This document shows positions 1-14,200 of a stretch of DNA of 64,000 nt, one piece after another. The notes beneath the pieces were generated by a model. That model made no database searches, had not been told where the DNA came from, and worked only from the letters and a program-made list of their open reading frames with translations. The number at the start of each line of letters is the position of its first letter. Positions within the stretch are counted from its first letter, which is position 1. Source of the DNA: Collybiopsis luxurians FD-317 M1 (lineage: Eukaryota > Basidiomycota > Agaricomycetes > Agaricales > Omphalotaceae); contig KN834786.1 in assembly GCA_000827265.1 (NCBI GenBank), positions 206,513 through 270,512 of the forward strand, written 5' to 3'. The position numbers and the translations under genes are program-made.

Positions 1-1584
1 CAGCCACGCACTTGGCCATTGTTGACAAACTCGTGTAGTTTCCGCTTTGAAAGGAGAGTGTAGATGAAATTTAGCCGACTAGGCAATTGAAGATTAGAAT
101 ATCATCGTGGGCAGTAGGAAGTAAAATGTACCTGAAGTCCCAGATCCTCACTTTACGCATCCCAAGAGCATCGATCATCCACCAGTACTGCGGATTTCGG
201 TCATGATATTCGTTGGTCCTCAACGCGTGTGTGACGCCCTCCAGAGAATCTACAACCGGGCAGGCGAAGTCATAAATTGGATAAATCTTCCATTTGTCAC
301 TGGAACCAGACTTAGGGAAGCCCGATTGAAAAAGAACTTGTGGAACTCACCCAGTACGGTGGTGAGGCACGGGATTGCACCTGTAAATGACTGGGTCTCG
401 CAAAGACTTGTTGGGATCATCGACACTTATTTTCGCGCGAAGGCACCATCGAAGGCCTTCAGTTGAGCCGGTTTTCATCTCAGCAAAGTGTTTCAGGTTG
501 TCTTCGACGCTGTCGTTTCGATGTGCTGAGGCAATGCCTTCGCGCCGTTCGTGTTGCATCTGTATGATGACGGGTAAGTTTGAGCTTGGATCTAATCAGG
601 ATTAAACGTACCTGCTCCCTCTCTGTATCGTCGGTATAAGCCTTTCCACTCTCGATCAGCTTGACAGCGAGTTCGTAAAGCTGATCGAAATAATCCGATG
701 TATGGGTGATAACATCAGCTCGAATGTCAAGAAGCTCAAGGTCCTCAAGAATGGTCTCCTCGAATTCGCTCTGGAAAGTGATCAGACTGTGAAGACACAT
801 TTGAACTCTGCCTCTTACCTTTTCTTTGGAAGGGTTGGTATCGTCAAATCGGAGAATCAGCTTTCCCTGGTACATCTGCGCAAAGTATTGGTTCAACATG
901 GCTGCTTTAGCGTGGCCGATGTGAAGATAACCGCTGGGCTCGGGAGGGAAACGGGTGACGACCTTGCCCATCTCTGCTCCTTCCAGACCGAGAGCAAATC
1001 CAGCTGCAACTTTATTTCCACGAGCCTTGTTTGCTTTTGCTGCAACCAAACTGGCCAGCGCTGCTTGCGTGGAATCAAGGGACTCAAGGTGGGAGAACCA
1101 TCGAGCAAGGTGAACGTGTTTGTTATTCTTCAACAATCCGACGATTTTGGTGCTGGCTGGACGAAAATATATTAAAACAAAATCGAGAACTAGAAATTGG
1201 TCTCGTACATTTCAGAGCTCCCCAGATTATCCAATCAGCCGATGTGATCTGGTGCCCGACTACAAAAGTACGCCACGCCAGATGATCATCGAGAGAATCT
1301 AGACTAGCCACAATCTCAGGGACTGCCGTGACAGTCCGCAGATTTTTGGCAAGAGCAAAGAACGACGCCGCGGCTGCACTGTCCTCAGAAAGTCCTCCTG
1401 CTTTGGCTAGAGCATGTACAATGTCTTCTTCGCTATCGATTTTCGATCCGTCCAGATCTAGTGAAACTCCAGCTGCTTCTTCATCGTAGACGATCTCGGC
1501 TTTTTCTGTGTAAGCTGCGATGGCAATCGCAGAGTAGGGAAAGGGAGCTAGTTTAGAAGAGAGGGTAATAATTCCCGCAGCCAT
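1..1584 (-). CDS. Glutamyl-tRNA synthetase, cytosolic (5' part, runs off left edge)
   Basis: Charges tRNA-Glu with glutamate in the cytosol. The protein starts at 1584. Roughly the first 125 residues form a GST-C-like N-terminal domain, as in eukaryotic GluRS, which in yeast binds the Arc1 cofactor. An intron near 1135-1215 follows. The class I catalytic domain begins with the signature [16 protein letters not shown], containing the HIGH motif, at about 900-950 on the minus strand. Further left, the segment around [10 protein letters not shown] and then [15 protein letters not shown], near 360-440, matches the family in order across introns. The KMSKS-like motif and anticodon-binding domain lie outside the window. 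Two Gcn4-type sites lie just upstream. Identification is firm; exon edges are approximate. Confidence 0.93.
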
Positions 1585-1591
1585 GGTGGGG

Positions 1592-1872
1592 TGCAGAACA
1601 ACTCAGACTGAATTTTGAAGGTTTCACATGACTCATATCGCGATAAATGACTCACGGAATCACGGTAGGCGGTTTTGACGCGCGCAAGTCAAGTTGAACT
1701 GGAAAATCTGAACGTATGCGTCCCAAAATGCAAGGCCCTTTGTTAGATTCTCGCAAATGGATGGGAGTAACTAAGGAATTAGGAAAGAACTATGTACTTA
1801 GAACGAGACTTGCGGTTTTCAGACAAAGTCGCAAAAGTTATCATCACTACCGTTACCAATCATAGCAGGATA
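1592..1872 (+). repeat. GluRS promoter segment, copy A of a dispersed duplication
   Basis: This stretch, from just upstream of the GluRS start, is matched in the same orientation by 5502-5700. Shared blocks include CATGACTCAT, AATGACTCACGG, AAAATGCAAGGCCCTTTGT and CCAATCATAGCAGGATA. Copy A carries about 95 bp (between the GGCCCTTTGT block and CGCAAAAGTTAT) that copy B lacks. Confidence 0.8.
1629..1654. promoter_or_regulatory. Pair of TGACTCA (Gcn4/Cpc1-type) sites upstream of GluRS
   Basis: Two perfect TGACTCA heptamers at 1629-1635 and 1648-1654 start 19 bp apart, 45-70 bp upstream of the GluRS start codon. TGACTCA is the bZIP Gcn4/CPC1 consensus of fungal general amino-acid control, and aminoacyl-tRNA synthetases are known targets of that pathway. 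Binding is inferred, not shown. Confidence 0.55.
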
Positions 1873-2259
1873 GGAAAAGCTTTGCGTTTGGGACTTGGAT
1901 GCTTGGCCTTCGGTTTGCTTTTAAACCTGCGCTGTGTATGCTTTTCTTTATTCTTTCGAATTATGCTTTGTATCCTACCACGTATTACCACCCTCTGCCA
2001 TTGACACTGTGAAGCGTGGGCTTGGATGAAAACATAGAACTTATCGATGCTGATTTGTGTATAAAAGAGATGAAAGTTTTAACTCGATTTCACCTTCGCA
2101 TTGTCGAGATTCGCGTCGATAGGGAGCGTGAGTTTCCTTATGGGATTGGTCAAAGCAGTGATTATCATTGAAGGTTGACTTCCACCCAAATTACGGTGAT
2201 TGTATCACGATCTAAATTATAATGGGAACAATTCTAACGATGGTGAGGTATTCGATAAT
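1873..2259. other. Intergenic spacer
   Basis: AT-rich sequence between the divergent upstream side of GluRS and the 3' end of the acidic-protein gene. A 70-codon plus-strand frame beginning at 1792 overlaps the duplicated promoter segment and shows no recognisable protein features. No gene is supported here. Confidence 0.5.
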
Positions 2260-3718
2260 TCAGTTGTCCTTGTTTGACCTGCCAAACATGCGTCCAAAGA
2301 ACCTTCCGACTCGACTCGCTTTCAACGCATCCCCTACTCCTTCGATCCGCGTACGCAAAGCTACGCAGGCGAAAACGAGTTAGATGAATACTCTTTACGA
2401 CAAAAAAGAAATAACTGACCAGAATGAATGGACGGTTGGAGACTTTTTTGGGCTTCTTGCGTGGCGCAATCCTGCTCAGTCGCACTCGAAGCTTTTTCTT
2501 TGGTCTCTTCGACAACAAGAGGCGTAGGGATTGTGGGGCCTTCAACGCATTCCTTCAGCAATCTGAAACTCAATTGAGATGTATCCTGACCAATCAAAAA
2601 AGATATCAGAGCTTACGCTTTTGCAGCTTTGAAGTCTTCGAAGAATTGTTCGGTACTGAACAAGGAGGGGATACCAGACAAGTCTGGCGAAAAGCTGATG
2701 ACAGGGAGAATGGAACCATCGGGCATGTAGCCATCGAATGGCATCATTGCTCCGAGCATTGCATTCATCGACGGGATTGCTTCGTCGGCATCTTTGGATC
2801 CCTCATCCTCCTCCGCATCCTCGTCATCCTCAAACCAACGGATACTCTCCGAGTACCCGTCCGACTCATCGCCAGACTCCTCGTACAGCTCTTCCTCAAC
2901 ACCGTCGCCGTCACCGTATTCCGTGGATAACCAATCAATTGTCCCATCTGCGAAATACTTGTACTCCTTCGGTTCTAGAGGTTCAGAGGAAGGCAGTGGC
3001 GCGGGAAAGTCCGAACACTCCTTATCTTCATCTTCAGCGGGTGATTCATTAGCTGATTCTCGAGAAGGGCTCTCGTTCGGCTCAAACGGGACCCAACCAG
3101 GCCGTCCGGGCTGAGGATTCCCTTGATTGGCTCGTGCAAGCTCCGCGTCCTCGCCACAATAGCGAGAGGTTCGAAACCAGTCATCAAAGTCCATGCTGAT
3201 GGCATCTGCATAGTCGAGATGACTCTGAGGAAGACATACCTCCGCGTCGAGGCAGCTTAGGTGGTAGCATCTATTCCATGGAAGTGGCTTGCTGGTCTTT
3301 ACCGAGGGACGATTTAGAGGATGAGACGTTTCCGGGGCGACGGGGAAGCACATGTGCGGCTCCAGACAGATTCTTGGAATTGGTTCAGGGAGGCCTTGCT
3401 GTAGTAATCGAAGGGTCATCCGCTGATAAGGTACATCTGCGATGGGGAGAGATAGTGGGTACTGTGACACAGAGATTAGTGGCACAGCAGGCAGAAGCTA
3501 AGATCGTCACGCACGTCCTGAACCATCGCGACATATTTCCGAATAGGGAAGTTTCTTATAGCCTCCTCAAACTCCTCATTGATGTCGCAGCGAAGGAGAT
3601 CCAGTGTTTGTCGGATATCGAGTGAGAAAGAGATGTATGTACGGACATCTGGGCCAAAACGAAAGCGAGGCTGAGGATTTTCAAAAGATGGACGAGTATT
3701 AGAGACTGATGAGGACAT
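2260..3718 (-). CDS. Acidic conserved hypothetical protein, 430 aa
   Basis: Four exons can be joined with consistent phase: 3718-3515, 3461-2617, 2562-2420 and 2360-2260. The introns are 53, 54 and 59 nt with GTGCGT, GTAAGC and GTCAGT donors. The sum is 1293 nt, or 430 residues plus stop. The N-terminal third is a folded-looking region rich in Leu and Pro that ends near PLPWNRCYHLSCLDAEVCLP, which has four closely spaced cysteines. Residues from about 190 to 300 are strongly acidic, with long Glu/Asp runs. The C-terminus is a short basic tail (GRFFGRMFGRSNKDN). I do not recognise the family. The consistent splicing argues for a real gene. Confidence 0.7.
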
Positions 3719-4131
3719 GACGGCTGGAATTAGGAGACAAATTGAGCGAAGGGATAGAATGGGATAAGGGTATATCTATTCGAACAGCAAGGTATTTAAA
3801 GGACATATAGCAATCACCAAACAAAGGATTTCAGAAAACAAAGAATTACAGGTCCAAGAGCCGGCGATCCCCATTACCTTTTTTGGCAATAAACTTGCCA
3901 CAATTCGTCCAAGTGGCTGAATCGTAAATAAACAGCACAACGAGATCAATAATGTGCAACTGAAAACCTACAAGGAATAATGCAATCAAGAGCTTGTAGG
4001 AATATATAGCCGTCCCAAAATGCGTTTCTCCCACTCACCATAAAGCCCAACTCCGAGCAGGTCTCTGACGCCTCATATCACCTCTGCCACTCGTTTTCTT
4101 ATCAGTACTTTACACCCATAACTACGAGATT
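3719..4131. other. Intergenic spacer between divergent genes
   Basis: It separates the starts of the acidic-protein gene (minus) and the hypothetical gene at 4132 (plus), so it should hold both promoters. A 62-codon minus-strand frame at 3846-4034 has a hydrophobic run (LLIALFLVGFQLHIIDLVVLF) but no other support, and I do not call it a gene. Confidence 0.45.
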
Positions 4132-5147
4132 ATGCCTGGAGCATATGTTGGAGGCGTTTACGACTCCGTCCTCCACCCCATGTTTCTCTGTCTCTCCCTC
4201 TGTCCGCTGGACAAGACGCGCAAATCAACAGTTCAAAAACGCCTAACCGAAATCGATGCTGCGGTCCGAGATAGAAAGACCAAATTTCGGCCCTGTTTTG
4301 TTATTCCCGAACAGAGGAATAACATTGAAGGAGGCCGGGGAAAGACGAAGATCTGTCTAATGGCCACCTTCGACGGGTTAGGAATTAATCAGCTCCCACT
4401 GATGCTTCGACATTTTGTCATTCCTGTAAAGACAGACTCCAAGGATTGTAACGCAATGACGCTTCAGAATGCCGAATATATCACCACGGATCCGCTATGG
4501 AAGGCCAAGGTCGGAGGAAACACCCAATGGGTGATCTGTTTCCTGTATGAAGTAAATACGGCTGACCTTGGGGCATGGAGGGGAGGGATAGCGCTGACTG
4601 TTGCGGAAGAGGAACACCTCGTCAAGCTCTGTGAGTTAAAGAGAGAGACGTGGTTCGACCAAGTAAACAGCAGATCAGCTGCTCGAGTCCTAATGCTGAA
4701 TAGTATTTTGGTGCGCGATACTTTCTCTCGCCTGAAATGGATTTCAATTTAATGACGGCTCGAATAGACATTCGCAAAAGGTACCTGTGAAGACAGGAAG
4801 ATCGTGAGCCCCTCCGGTTTCTTGTCTATAGCTCATGATTACTGACCGCTATTTACGTTCAGTTTGCTTCCAACATAACCATCGTGAACCAAGGCGAATC
4901 CCGCGCAACGATCGCATCCCAGGCGACATACCAAACACGCAAAAGTCAACTACGCGGTTCAGGTCTTCGACAATCGACACGGCGCTTGGTTTACCCCATT
5001 AAAGAAAACTGTCCGCCAGTCGATGAATTACCTTCGAAAGAGGAGGAACCTGAGAAGAGACAAATCCGTAGTATTGGGTCGCCCTTGGTGAACAAGAGTG
5101 TCGCTAGTTTGACCCAAGGGTTGAGGAGAATTGCGATTGAGGCATAG
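4132..5147 (+). CDS. Hypothetical protein, exon structure unresolved
   Basis: A 206-codon frame opens at 4132 and closes at 4752. A second frame, from about 4863 to 5147, continues with a basic Ser/Arg-rich tail ending GLRRIAIEA. An intron GTACCT...TTCAG (about 4780-4862) can lead into the second frame, but the stop at 4750-4752 requires another short intron whose donor I could not fix; GTGCGCGAT at about 4711 is the best candidate. The first part has a mixed alpha/beta composition and mentions no known motif. The second part is probably disordered. The function is unknown, and the two parts could also be separate genes. Confidence 0.4.
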
Positions 5148-6199
5148 CATTTTCGACGGCCTTGTATCTGTTTCCGCGGGCGTTCGGCAGAAGTGCTTGT
5201 AGTATTCCAGTCCTTTGTAGCATCTGTGTAAATCTGCTTCAGAATGTATCTTTTAATTTGACGATTCGTGAAATACCTTGTTCGAGGAACACACGATTCT
5301 GTGTACCACAGCGAGCGAACCACAGAGACTAGGCTGTTCGTGTCAGAGTCTCAGCTTCTTGTGTTGCTTTCGACGCTTGCTCGATCGAACAGGAAATACG
5401 GACACGCCATTAAGAACGATGGACCATCAAGTAGAAGACATATTGGAATTCAGCGGCGGCGGGTGATACGTCAATGCAGAAATCCACTACAGAGCAACCT
5501 AGAGCAACTCAACAAGACCGAATTTTGAAAAAAAAAAAAAAAAAAAAGCTTGATCACATGACTCATAACGCGATTAATGACTCACGGCAGGCTGGTTCGA
5601 CGCGGAAGTCAAGGTTGAGTCAAGCTAAACTAGAATCTACCAAAATGCAAGGCCCTTTGTCGCAAAAGTTATTATTACCGCTACCAATCATAGCAGGATA
5701 CTATACTATTCCTGTTGGTCCCATCGACGCTCCTGCTGCCGATCTTGGACATCAGAACCCTTGTCAGGGAGTCTCGAAAGAGGGTGTGAGATATCAGAAT
5801 TTGTAGAAACTATAGTAAATATTAGGGCCCCCGAGGTATTAGCGTGCATTCCAGTAGCATCGTCTGTCACCCTGCTCTGTCCTACCATAGAGTCTTGCGC
5901 CGTTGGTGATGTTGCTTGTAAGCCGAGCTAGGGAAGTTATGTTAAGGTTAGTAGTAGAAATGGAATTGGTTTTAGGGCATACATTGCCGTCAAGTTCCCT
6001 TCGTAGGCTTTTTCTGGAATTCAGGATCTACGAGGAGGAATAAATTGGAATTTAATCGGGTGTACACAGCGAGACCTACCGCTAAGCATGAATTTCTACT
6101 CTCGGCGACATTAGAAACTAGCTTTCGATTCAAAAAAGACGTATACGTGTATATCCTACCCAGAGGCTAGTATGTTTTGAACTGAGATTCATATGAACC
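5148..6199. other. Intergenic region with poly(A) tract and duplicated promoter
   Basis: No coding frame is convincing. It holds a run of 20 A at 5528-5547 and copy B of the GluRS promoter (5502-5700). The remainder, to the 3' end of the DUF6534 gene, is AT-rich and unstructured by eye. Confidence 0.5.
5502..5700 (+). repeat. Orphan copy B of the GluRS promoter segment, with (A)20 insertion
   Basis: Aligns with 1592-1872 in the same orientation. It keeps both TGACTCA sites (5559-5565 and 5578-5584) at the same 19-bp spacing, the GCAAGGCCCTTTGT block and the CCAATCATAGCAGGATA end. About 95 bp of the original are missing, and a run of 20 A (5528-5547) stands where copy A has only AAGG. No synthetase coding sequence follows. 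Confidence 0.75.
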
Positions 6200-7497
6200 A
6201 TGATTTATCAATTCACTTACGATCGAAAAAACGCAGCTAATGAAAGGATTCGATGGCCATTGATTCTACAAATGCATAGGTAAGACTGGGCTAGGAACCG
6301 AAGCTGGTTGACACACAAGAGTTACGAGTATCATAATCTATAACCCAGTTAGCCTCGTGGGGCACCTATACATAAACCATGACGCACGGAGAAGAAACTC
6401 GCGAATGATGCGGTTTCAATAGCTTGGCGTATCAAATACGAGACGATATGATCCGTTCCTTATTCACATTGCTAGTTTGGAGAAATGAGCTTTGCAAAAT
6501 TAAAGGACTTACGAGGAGAACTAGTTCGACTTCTTCGCAAGTAGAATATGAGGCATGTGCTAGGAAAAATGAATTACCCAGATATTGCCGGATGTACAGC
6601 CTGAAAGCCTACCTGATCGATATATCGGTTGCAGCTGCGAGAGCAGTCCAACTGGGGAATTGAAAATTCGAGCGAAAGTAGAGGATTAATACCAATAGAG
6701 GATATGCACCTATTAATGATAGAAGCAGAGTTCTGCGCGTCCACCACTCTGTGGCTGTAGACTTAGCTGTCATAGATCGCGAAAATAGAACCGAATACGA
6801 ACTTTGATTCTCGTAAAGCCTCTGCTGATGCTGCAACCATCAAGGAAGCCTTTGTGGTGTAAAGCAACAGGTCGCTTCAAGCATAAGAAATAGTGATCAA
6901 TACTGGGCATACCTCCGCAAGGATTAAGACCAGAAGCACAGCGAACACATTCCAAGAGCCTGAAAGTTTTTTTACGCGATATGACAGAAAGACTTGGATG
7001 GGGCATGCCGAACTGATTAAAGTAGGAGGTTTACGCGAGAACGAGGGTTAGCTTGACGCCCCGATAACAAGCGTAGGAAAATGACACACAGAGCTGTCAT
7101 GACACTGACGGCTGAGAGAGGCCATGGAACGATCGTGAGGAATGCTTCATTCATGAAATTATCGACAGCGTATTGCCAGAGCATGTAGATCAAAATGACA
7201 GACTGGAAGGTGTCGATAAGCAGCTCCCATGAGACAAACAGCCTTGAAGACAGCTATTAACAGGACAGTATGTATTTTCAATTTGAGTACTTACTTGACT
7301 GAAAGTCGATCTTGAGCCCTGGATGTAAAATATCTTACGAATTGCAGAAAACATAGCCCGTAGAGAAACATATTAATCTGCGTCGCGCTAAAGGAGACGA
7401 GGAGCAACTCGAAAGAATAACAACATACCGTCACGGCGATGACCAAGGGTCCCAACACTTGCGCCGCAATTCTGACTGACGCGTCGGACGCTACCAT
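6200..7497 (-). CDS. DUF6534-type seven-helix membrane protein
   Basis: An integral membrane protein of the large agaricomycete DUF6534 family, whose function is unknown. Exon 1 (7497-7429) encodes a short N-terminus and LGPLVIAV. Exon 2 (7377-7295) has NMFLYGLCFLQFVRYF. Exon 3, from 7242, reads KLFVSWELLIDTFQSVILIY and then FLTIVPWPLSAVSVMTALCVIFL. A later exon gives SWNVFAVLLVLILAE. Near the end, VSYLIRQAIETASFASFF matches the typical sixth-helix motif. Introns 1 and 2 are 51 nt (7378-7428) and 52 nt (7243-7294). The exon 3 donor and the last two exons are uncertain, and the stop near 6212 is tentative. Decay of the C-terminus cannot be excluded. Confidence 0.65.
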
Positions 7498-8088
7498 CAA
7501 TATAGTTCTGAGCAGTATTCAGTGGTGCAACAAACAACTTGAGGGGGGGGAAAGGACTGGCGTGTGTCTCTCTTACATATCTCTCGCCTTAAGAGAATGT
7601 CGATGCCGAAGAAGCTTTTTGAGTTGCCTTGAATCAATACAAGCTTCCCTGGAGTCGGAACGCATCGCTGGCCAAAGCCGTACTGCGCTTTTTAATGTTC
7701 TCAGATAGCCAAGAAGTGCTGTATAAAGTGCTGAAAGAAATTTCCCTGCTCGCCGAGGTGCCCAAACATATCTGAATGCTAACCTTGTAATCACGCTAAC
7801 TAAAAGCCATTGAAGGCATCCATGTTCTCGCGTTGAGTCGGGTTTGCGGCATTGAAGCGGTTTTGTAAAACTTATTCCGGATGTTTGGCGCCACAATGTG
7901 TTCAGCTCGGACAGACAGTGGACACTGAAGAATTCTGAACTTCAACTTTGCCGCTGCGCGTCGAAACTGGCATTTGCACGTGATCTGTCACCCAATTCGG
8001 AATTCGTGTTGACCTGCTCAGATCTTCTTCCCCAGCCCTCATCTGCTCCTGAGCCTGCCAAACGAGAGACACCTGAATTTATCTCTCA
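7498..8088. other. Intergenic spacer, divergent promoters
   Basis: Lies between the starts of the DUF6534 gene (minus) and MCM7 (plus). Frames of 89 and 107 codons exist on the two strands, but they overlap each other and show no family features. Confidence 0.45.
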
Positions 8089-10877
<2,789 letters not shown>

Positions 10878-11268
10878 AGGGCGGCGCCGGCTTGGATACT
10901 ATCAAACAAATCTTTCTCTTCTCTGTTGTTGTCGTGTTAACTTGTATAATCTGTATCTATCTTTCCATGTAATGCTTGTATTGTGATACCACATGAGTGC
11001 CATTTGTTCTCTCTTTCGACTGACAGTGATGGATGGCGCCACGCGTCCGACGTGCCGCGGTAAATCACGTCGCGTTTTTCACACATGCCACGTGAACGCA
11101 TCCAGCACTTCTTTCAACGAACGTTCTCGACTCTCTAACGAGTTTTGAATAACATTCTTCCTTGGTTGGAAGCTACTCTTACGGTAAGCTGTGGATTTTT
11201 TTTTTTTTTTTTCGTATTTTTTGAAGTGATTATCATGATTATTCTTCCAGAATTCGAACTGGGAGTCT
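10878..11268. promoter_or_regulatory. MCM7-DNMT intergenic region with ACGCGT box and probable 5'UTR intron
   Basis: Holds the MCM7 3' end and the methyltransferase promoter. ACGCGT (MluI cell-cycle box sequence, bound by MBF in yeasts) lies at 11041-11046. A GGTAAGCTG donor near 11183 and a CTTCCAG acceptor at 11250 bracket a T-rich stretch and look like an intron in the 5' untranslated region. The regulatory role is inferred from the motif only. Confidence 0.4.
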
Positions 11269-14200
11269 ATGTTTCCCAAATCTGCCAGTCAACTTTTTGA
11301 CGACGACGCAGATGGTAACGACAACGATCAAGGCGATGATAGGTATCGACGAGGGAAGCTAGACGGTCAGAAAGAGCTTTTAGCCACTTTGTTGGCTCGT
11401 GGGCTAGGTACATATGAGAACGTCTGAAGAACGTGGTACAAGTGTTGATTAACGAGTTTCTTTTGTCCAGTGACGCAGGAAAGCCTCGATGGTCTCTTAG
11501 ATGACACAGAAATACTTAATCACGGTTTGTCTTCGCCCAAATCCCAAAAAAAAAGGTTACATTCTTCAACATCTAAAAGTTCCCTTCTAAGAATGTCTCA
11601 TATTGAGCTACCCGTCTCCAGCCCAAAGTTGAAGCGCAAAGCTTCTCGCGAATTGGGCTCACGTTCGTCTCAGAAACGATCTAGAGATGATTACGATGTA
11701 GAAGATGGGGATGTTGGGAGCCACGAGAGTCAGTTTGTGGAGCCGAAAGCTTTGGGGGAAATGGAAGGGTCGTCAAAGCTAGTGGATCGCGGGGGAAGTT
11801 TGAAAACCAAGGACAATGCCAGAAGTGCTCATGAGTTGGCTATGCCATCTGGTTCTTCTTCTGCGACTTTTGTTCGAGACCATGAGGAGGGCACCGAAAC
11901 GGAACCGGAGGAAGGTTTTTCGAAGCCAATGTCGAGAAGGCTTGAGGCTGTAGTGATACCCGTGTCCAGTCAGGGGAAGCCATCGTCGAAAAAGGCAATC
12001 GGAAAGCAAAAGCAATTAACTCCCAAAAGCCAAAGTGCGACCCCCTCAGTATGTATGATTCATTTCATATTGTGAAATTCTCTTATGTTTCAATCAAGAT
12101 TCCATCCCCTTCGAAAAGTCGCAGACCTACTTCCTCTAAATTATCTACTCCAGCCTCGACTCGCTTCCGCCAATATTATGAAGACGACAACTCAGACTCG
12201 GATTACTCCTCTTCTGATTCTTCGCATTCTTCCGAGGAAAGCGATGTTCCTAAACGTTCCAGAGACAAAGACTCGGCAGCGAAAGACAGCATGAAGCCAA
12301 CACTTACGCCGATTGTCAATCGCGTAGTACAAGGCTTCTTTAACTTGAAATTTCGTGTAGCAGAGCTTGACTCTGGTAAGAAGCCAGGGAAAAGCCAATG
12401 GAAGTCCATGAAATACGATGTTCATAAAGGAAATCCTGAAAAAGTTGAATTCGAGAACGAACTGGAAAGTGAGGATAATAAGGTCTACTATAAGAGTGTG
12501 ATACTAGATGGAGAAAGGTATAAGGTAAAGTTGTCGAAGCTATTCTTTCTGGTGCTTACTGATGTTTTGTCAAGATTGGAGATATCGTGATGGTACAACC
12601 AGGCGAAGATGCACGCAAGGGTCGCCAAAAGAACTTTGCTAGCGATGCCGCTCAGTCGGTAAATGATTATGCGAATAAATATTGGTTAGTCTTTCTATGT
12701 CAGTCCAGCTTTCATCGCTCTAGACCTCTGCTCTAGGTTCATTCGCATTCGGTACTTTTATGAGGAATTCGATAGAAAATCTGGCCGGCTCCGGATGTTT
12801 CATGGACAGTGGTTCGAACATGGTTCCAAGACCTTCCTCCAGCAGACTTCTCATTCGAGAGCCCTTTACCTCACTAACTCGTGCGGAGATGCACCACTAA
12901 GCTCAATTTACCGTAAATGCGATGTGAAGTTTCCAAAGCTTGGTGAACAGGAAGAGGAAGATGATCACGATTCTGACGGAGATCAATTCTTTTGCCAGTA
13001 AGCTTGCTTTTCTTGCCTAGCCCAATTGCTACTCACGTCTCTTCAGATATGTCTGGGATGATAACAAAGACCTCAGCTTTTTGGACTTACCCAGCGAAGA
13101 GCAGATAACGGAAGATTTAGCATTCGCTCCTGCCTACCGAGCCTGTCACTCCTGTGTACTCGAGGAGAGAGCAGAGTTCTTCAAGGAAGTCCAGTACTCG
13201 AAGGAGAATGGTTGTGTTTCACACTATGGTATCGACTACCATGTTGATGACTTCATTTATTTGCGTCCTTCTGGGAAAGAACAGTCTGACTTATTGGAGA
13301 AAGCACAAATTGTGAAAATTTTGCCGCCTGGATCGAACAGTAGCCCCAAACTCATTGTACGGAAGATGAATAATCCTGAAAGGAAGTCGAATCTCGATGA
13401 GGTGCAGTTCAGCTTTCTCCCGACTATTAAGACACTGATTTAGTACCTGATTCCAGCATCTTCTCGAGTTCAGCAAAGCTACAGAAACAGTTTCATTCGA
13501 GGATGTCAACGGCAAATTTTATGTAGCGCGCTACTCGCAAACTTCGGAGAAACTTCCGAAATGGATCAGGGAAGATGATCACTTTTTTGTCGATAAAAAC
13601 ACCTCGCTCTCTCAGTGTTCGCAATGCCTGGATGACCACAAAAAGTTGCTTGAAAAACGCAAGAATGTCGGACCTCCTTTACGAGCTTTGGAACTTTTCA
13701 GTGGTAATAACTCCGTTTGATGTTCAAAATTTGAAAGCTAAGCTTTCTGCGTTTTTGTAGGTGCGGGAGGACTGGGCAGTGGACTCGATGCTTCAGGATA
13801 CGTCAAAACTGTAGCCGCTGTTGAATGGGACAAGCATGCTGCGGAAACATACAAGTGAGGTGCCTGCTCGAGATCTCCTCGAATTGTATGTTGACGTATT
13901 CCTGAATCCTAGGACCAACCATCCCCAAACCGCTGTCTTTTGCCAAGACGTAAACAAACTCCTTCATGACATTTCGAATGATGAGAATGTCCAATCTCTT
14001 CCTCGGGGAGGGAAAACGAGACGTTTTCCTAGACCAGGAGATATCGATCTCATTTCCGGAGGTATTTAGACGCGTCTCTTTCTTGAATGTCAGCATGGAT
14101 CTCCTTATATTCACCTCCTGCAGGTCCTCCTTGTCAAGCGTTTTCGATGGCCAATCACCATCCGGTATGATGTCTTTCCGTGGAGCGTCTATCTCAGTCT

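Noticed and set aside
5528..5547. Poly(A) run as evidence of a retroposed GluRS transcript
   Set aside because: The duplicated sequence is the promoter side of the gene, not mRNA 3' end, so a processed pseudogene is not supported.
7573..7896. 107-codon minus-strand frame between DUF6534 gene and MCM7
   Set aside because: No domain, overlaps other open frames and lies in a promoter spacer.
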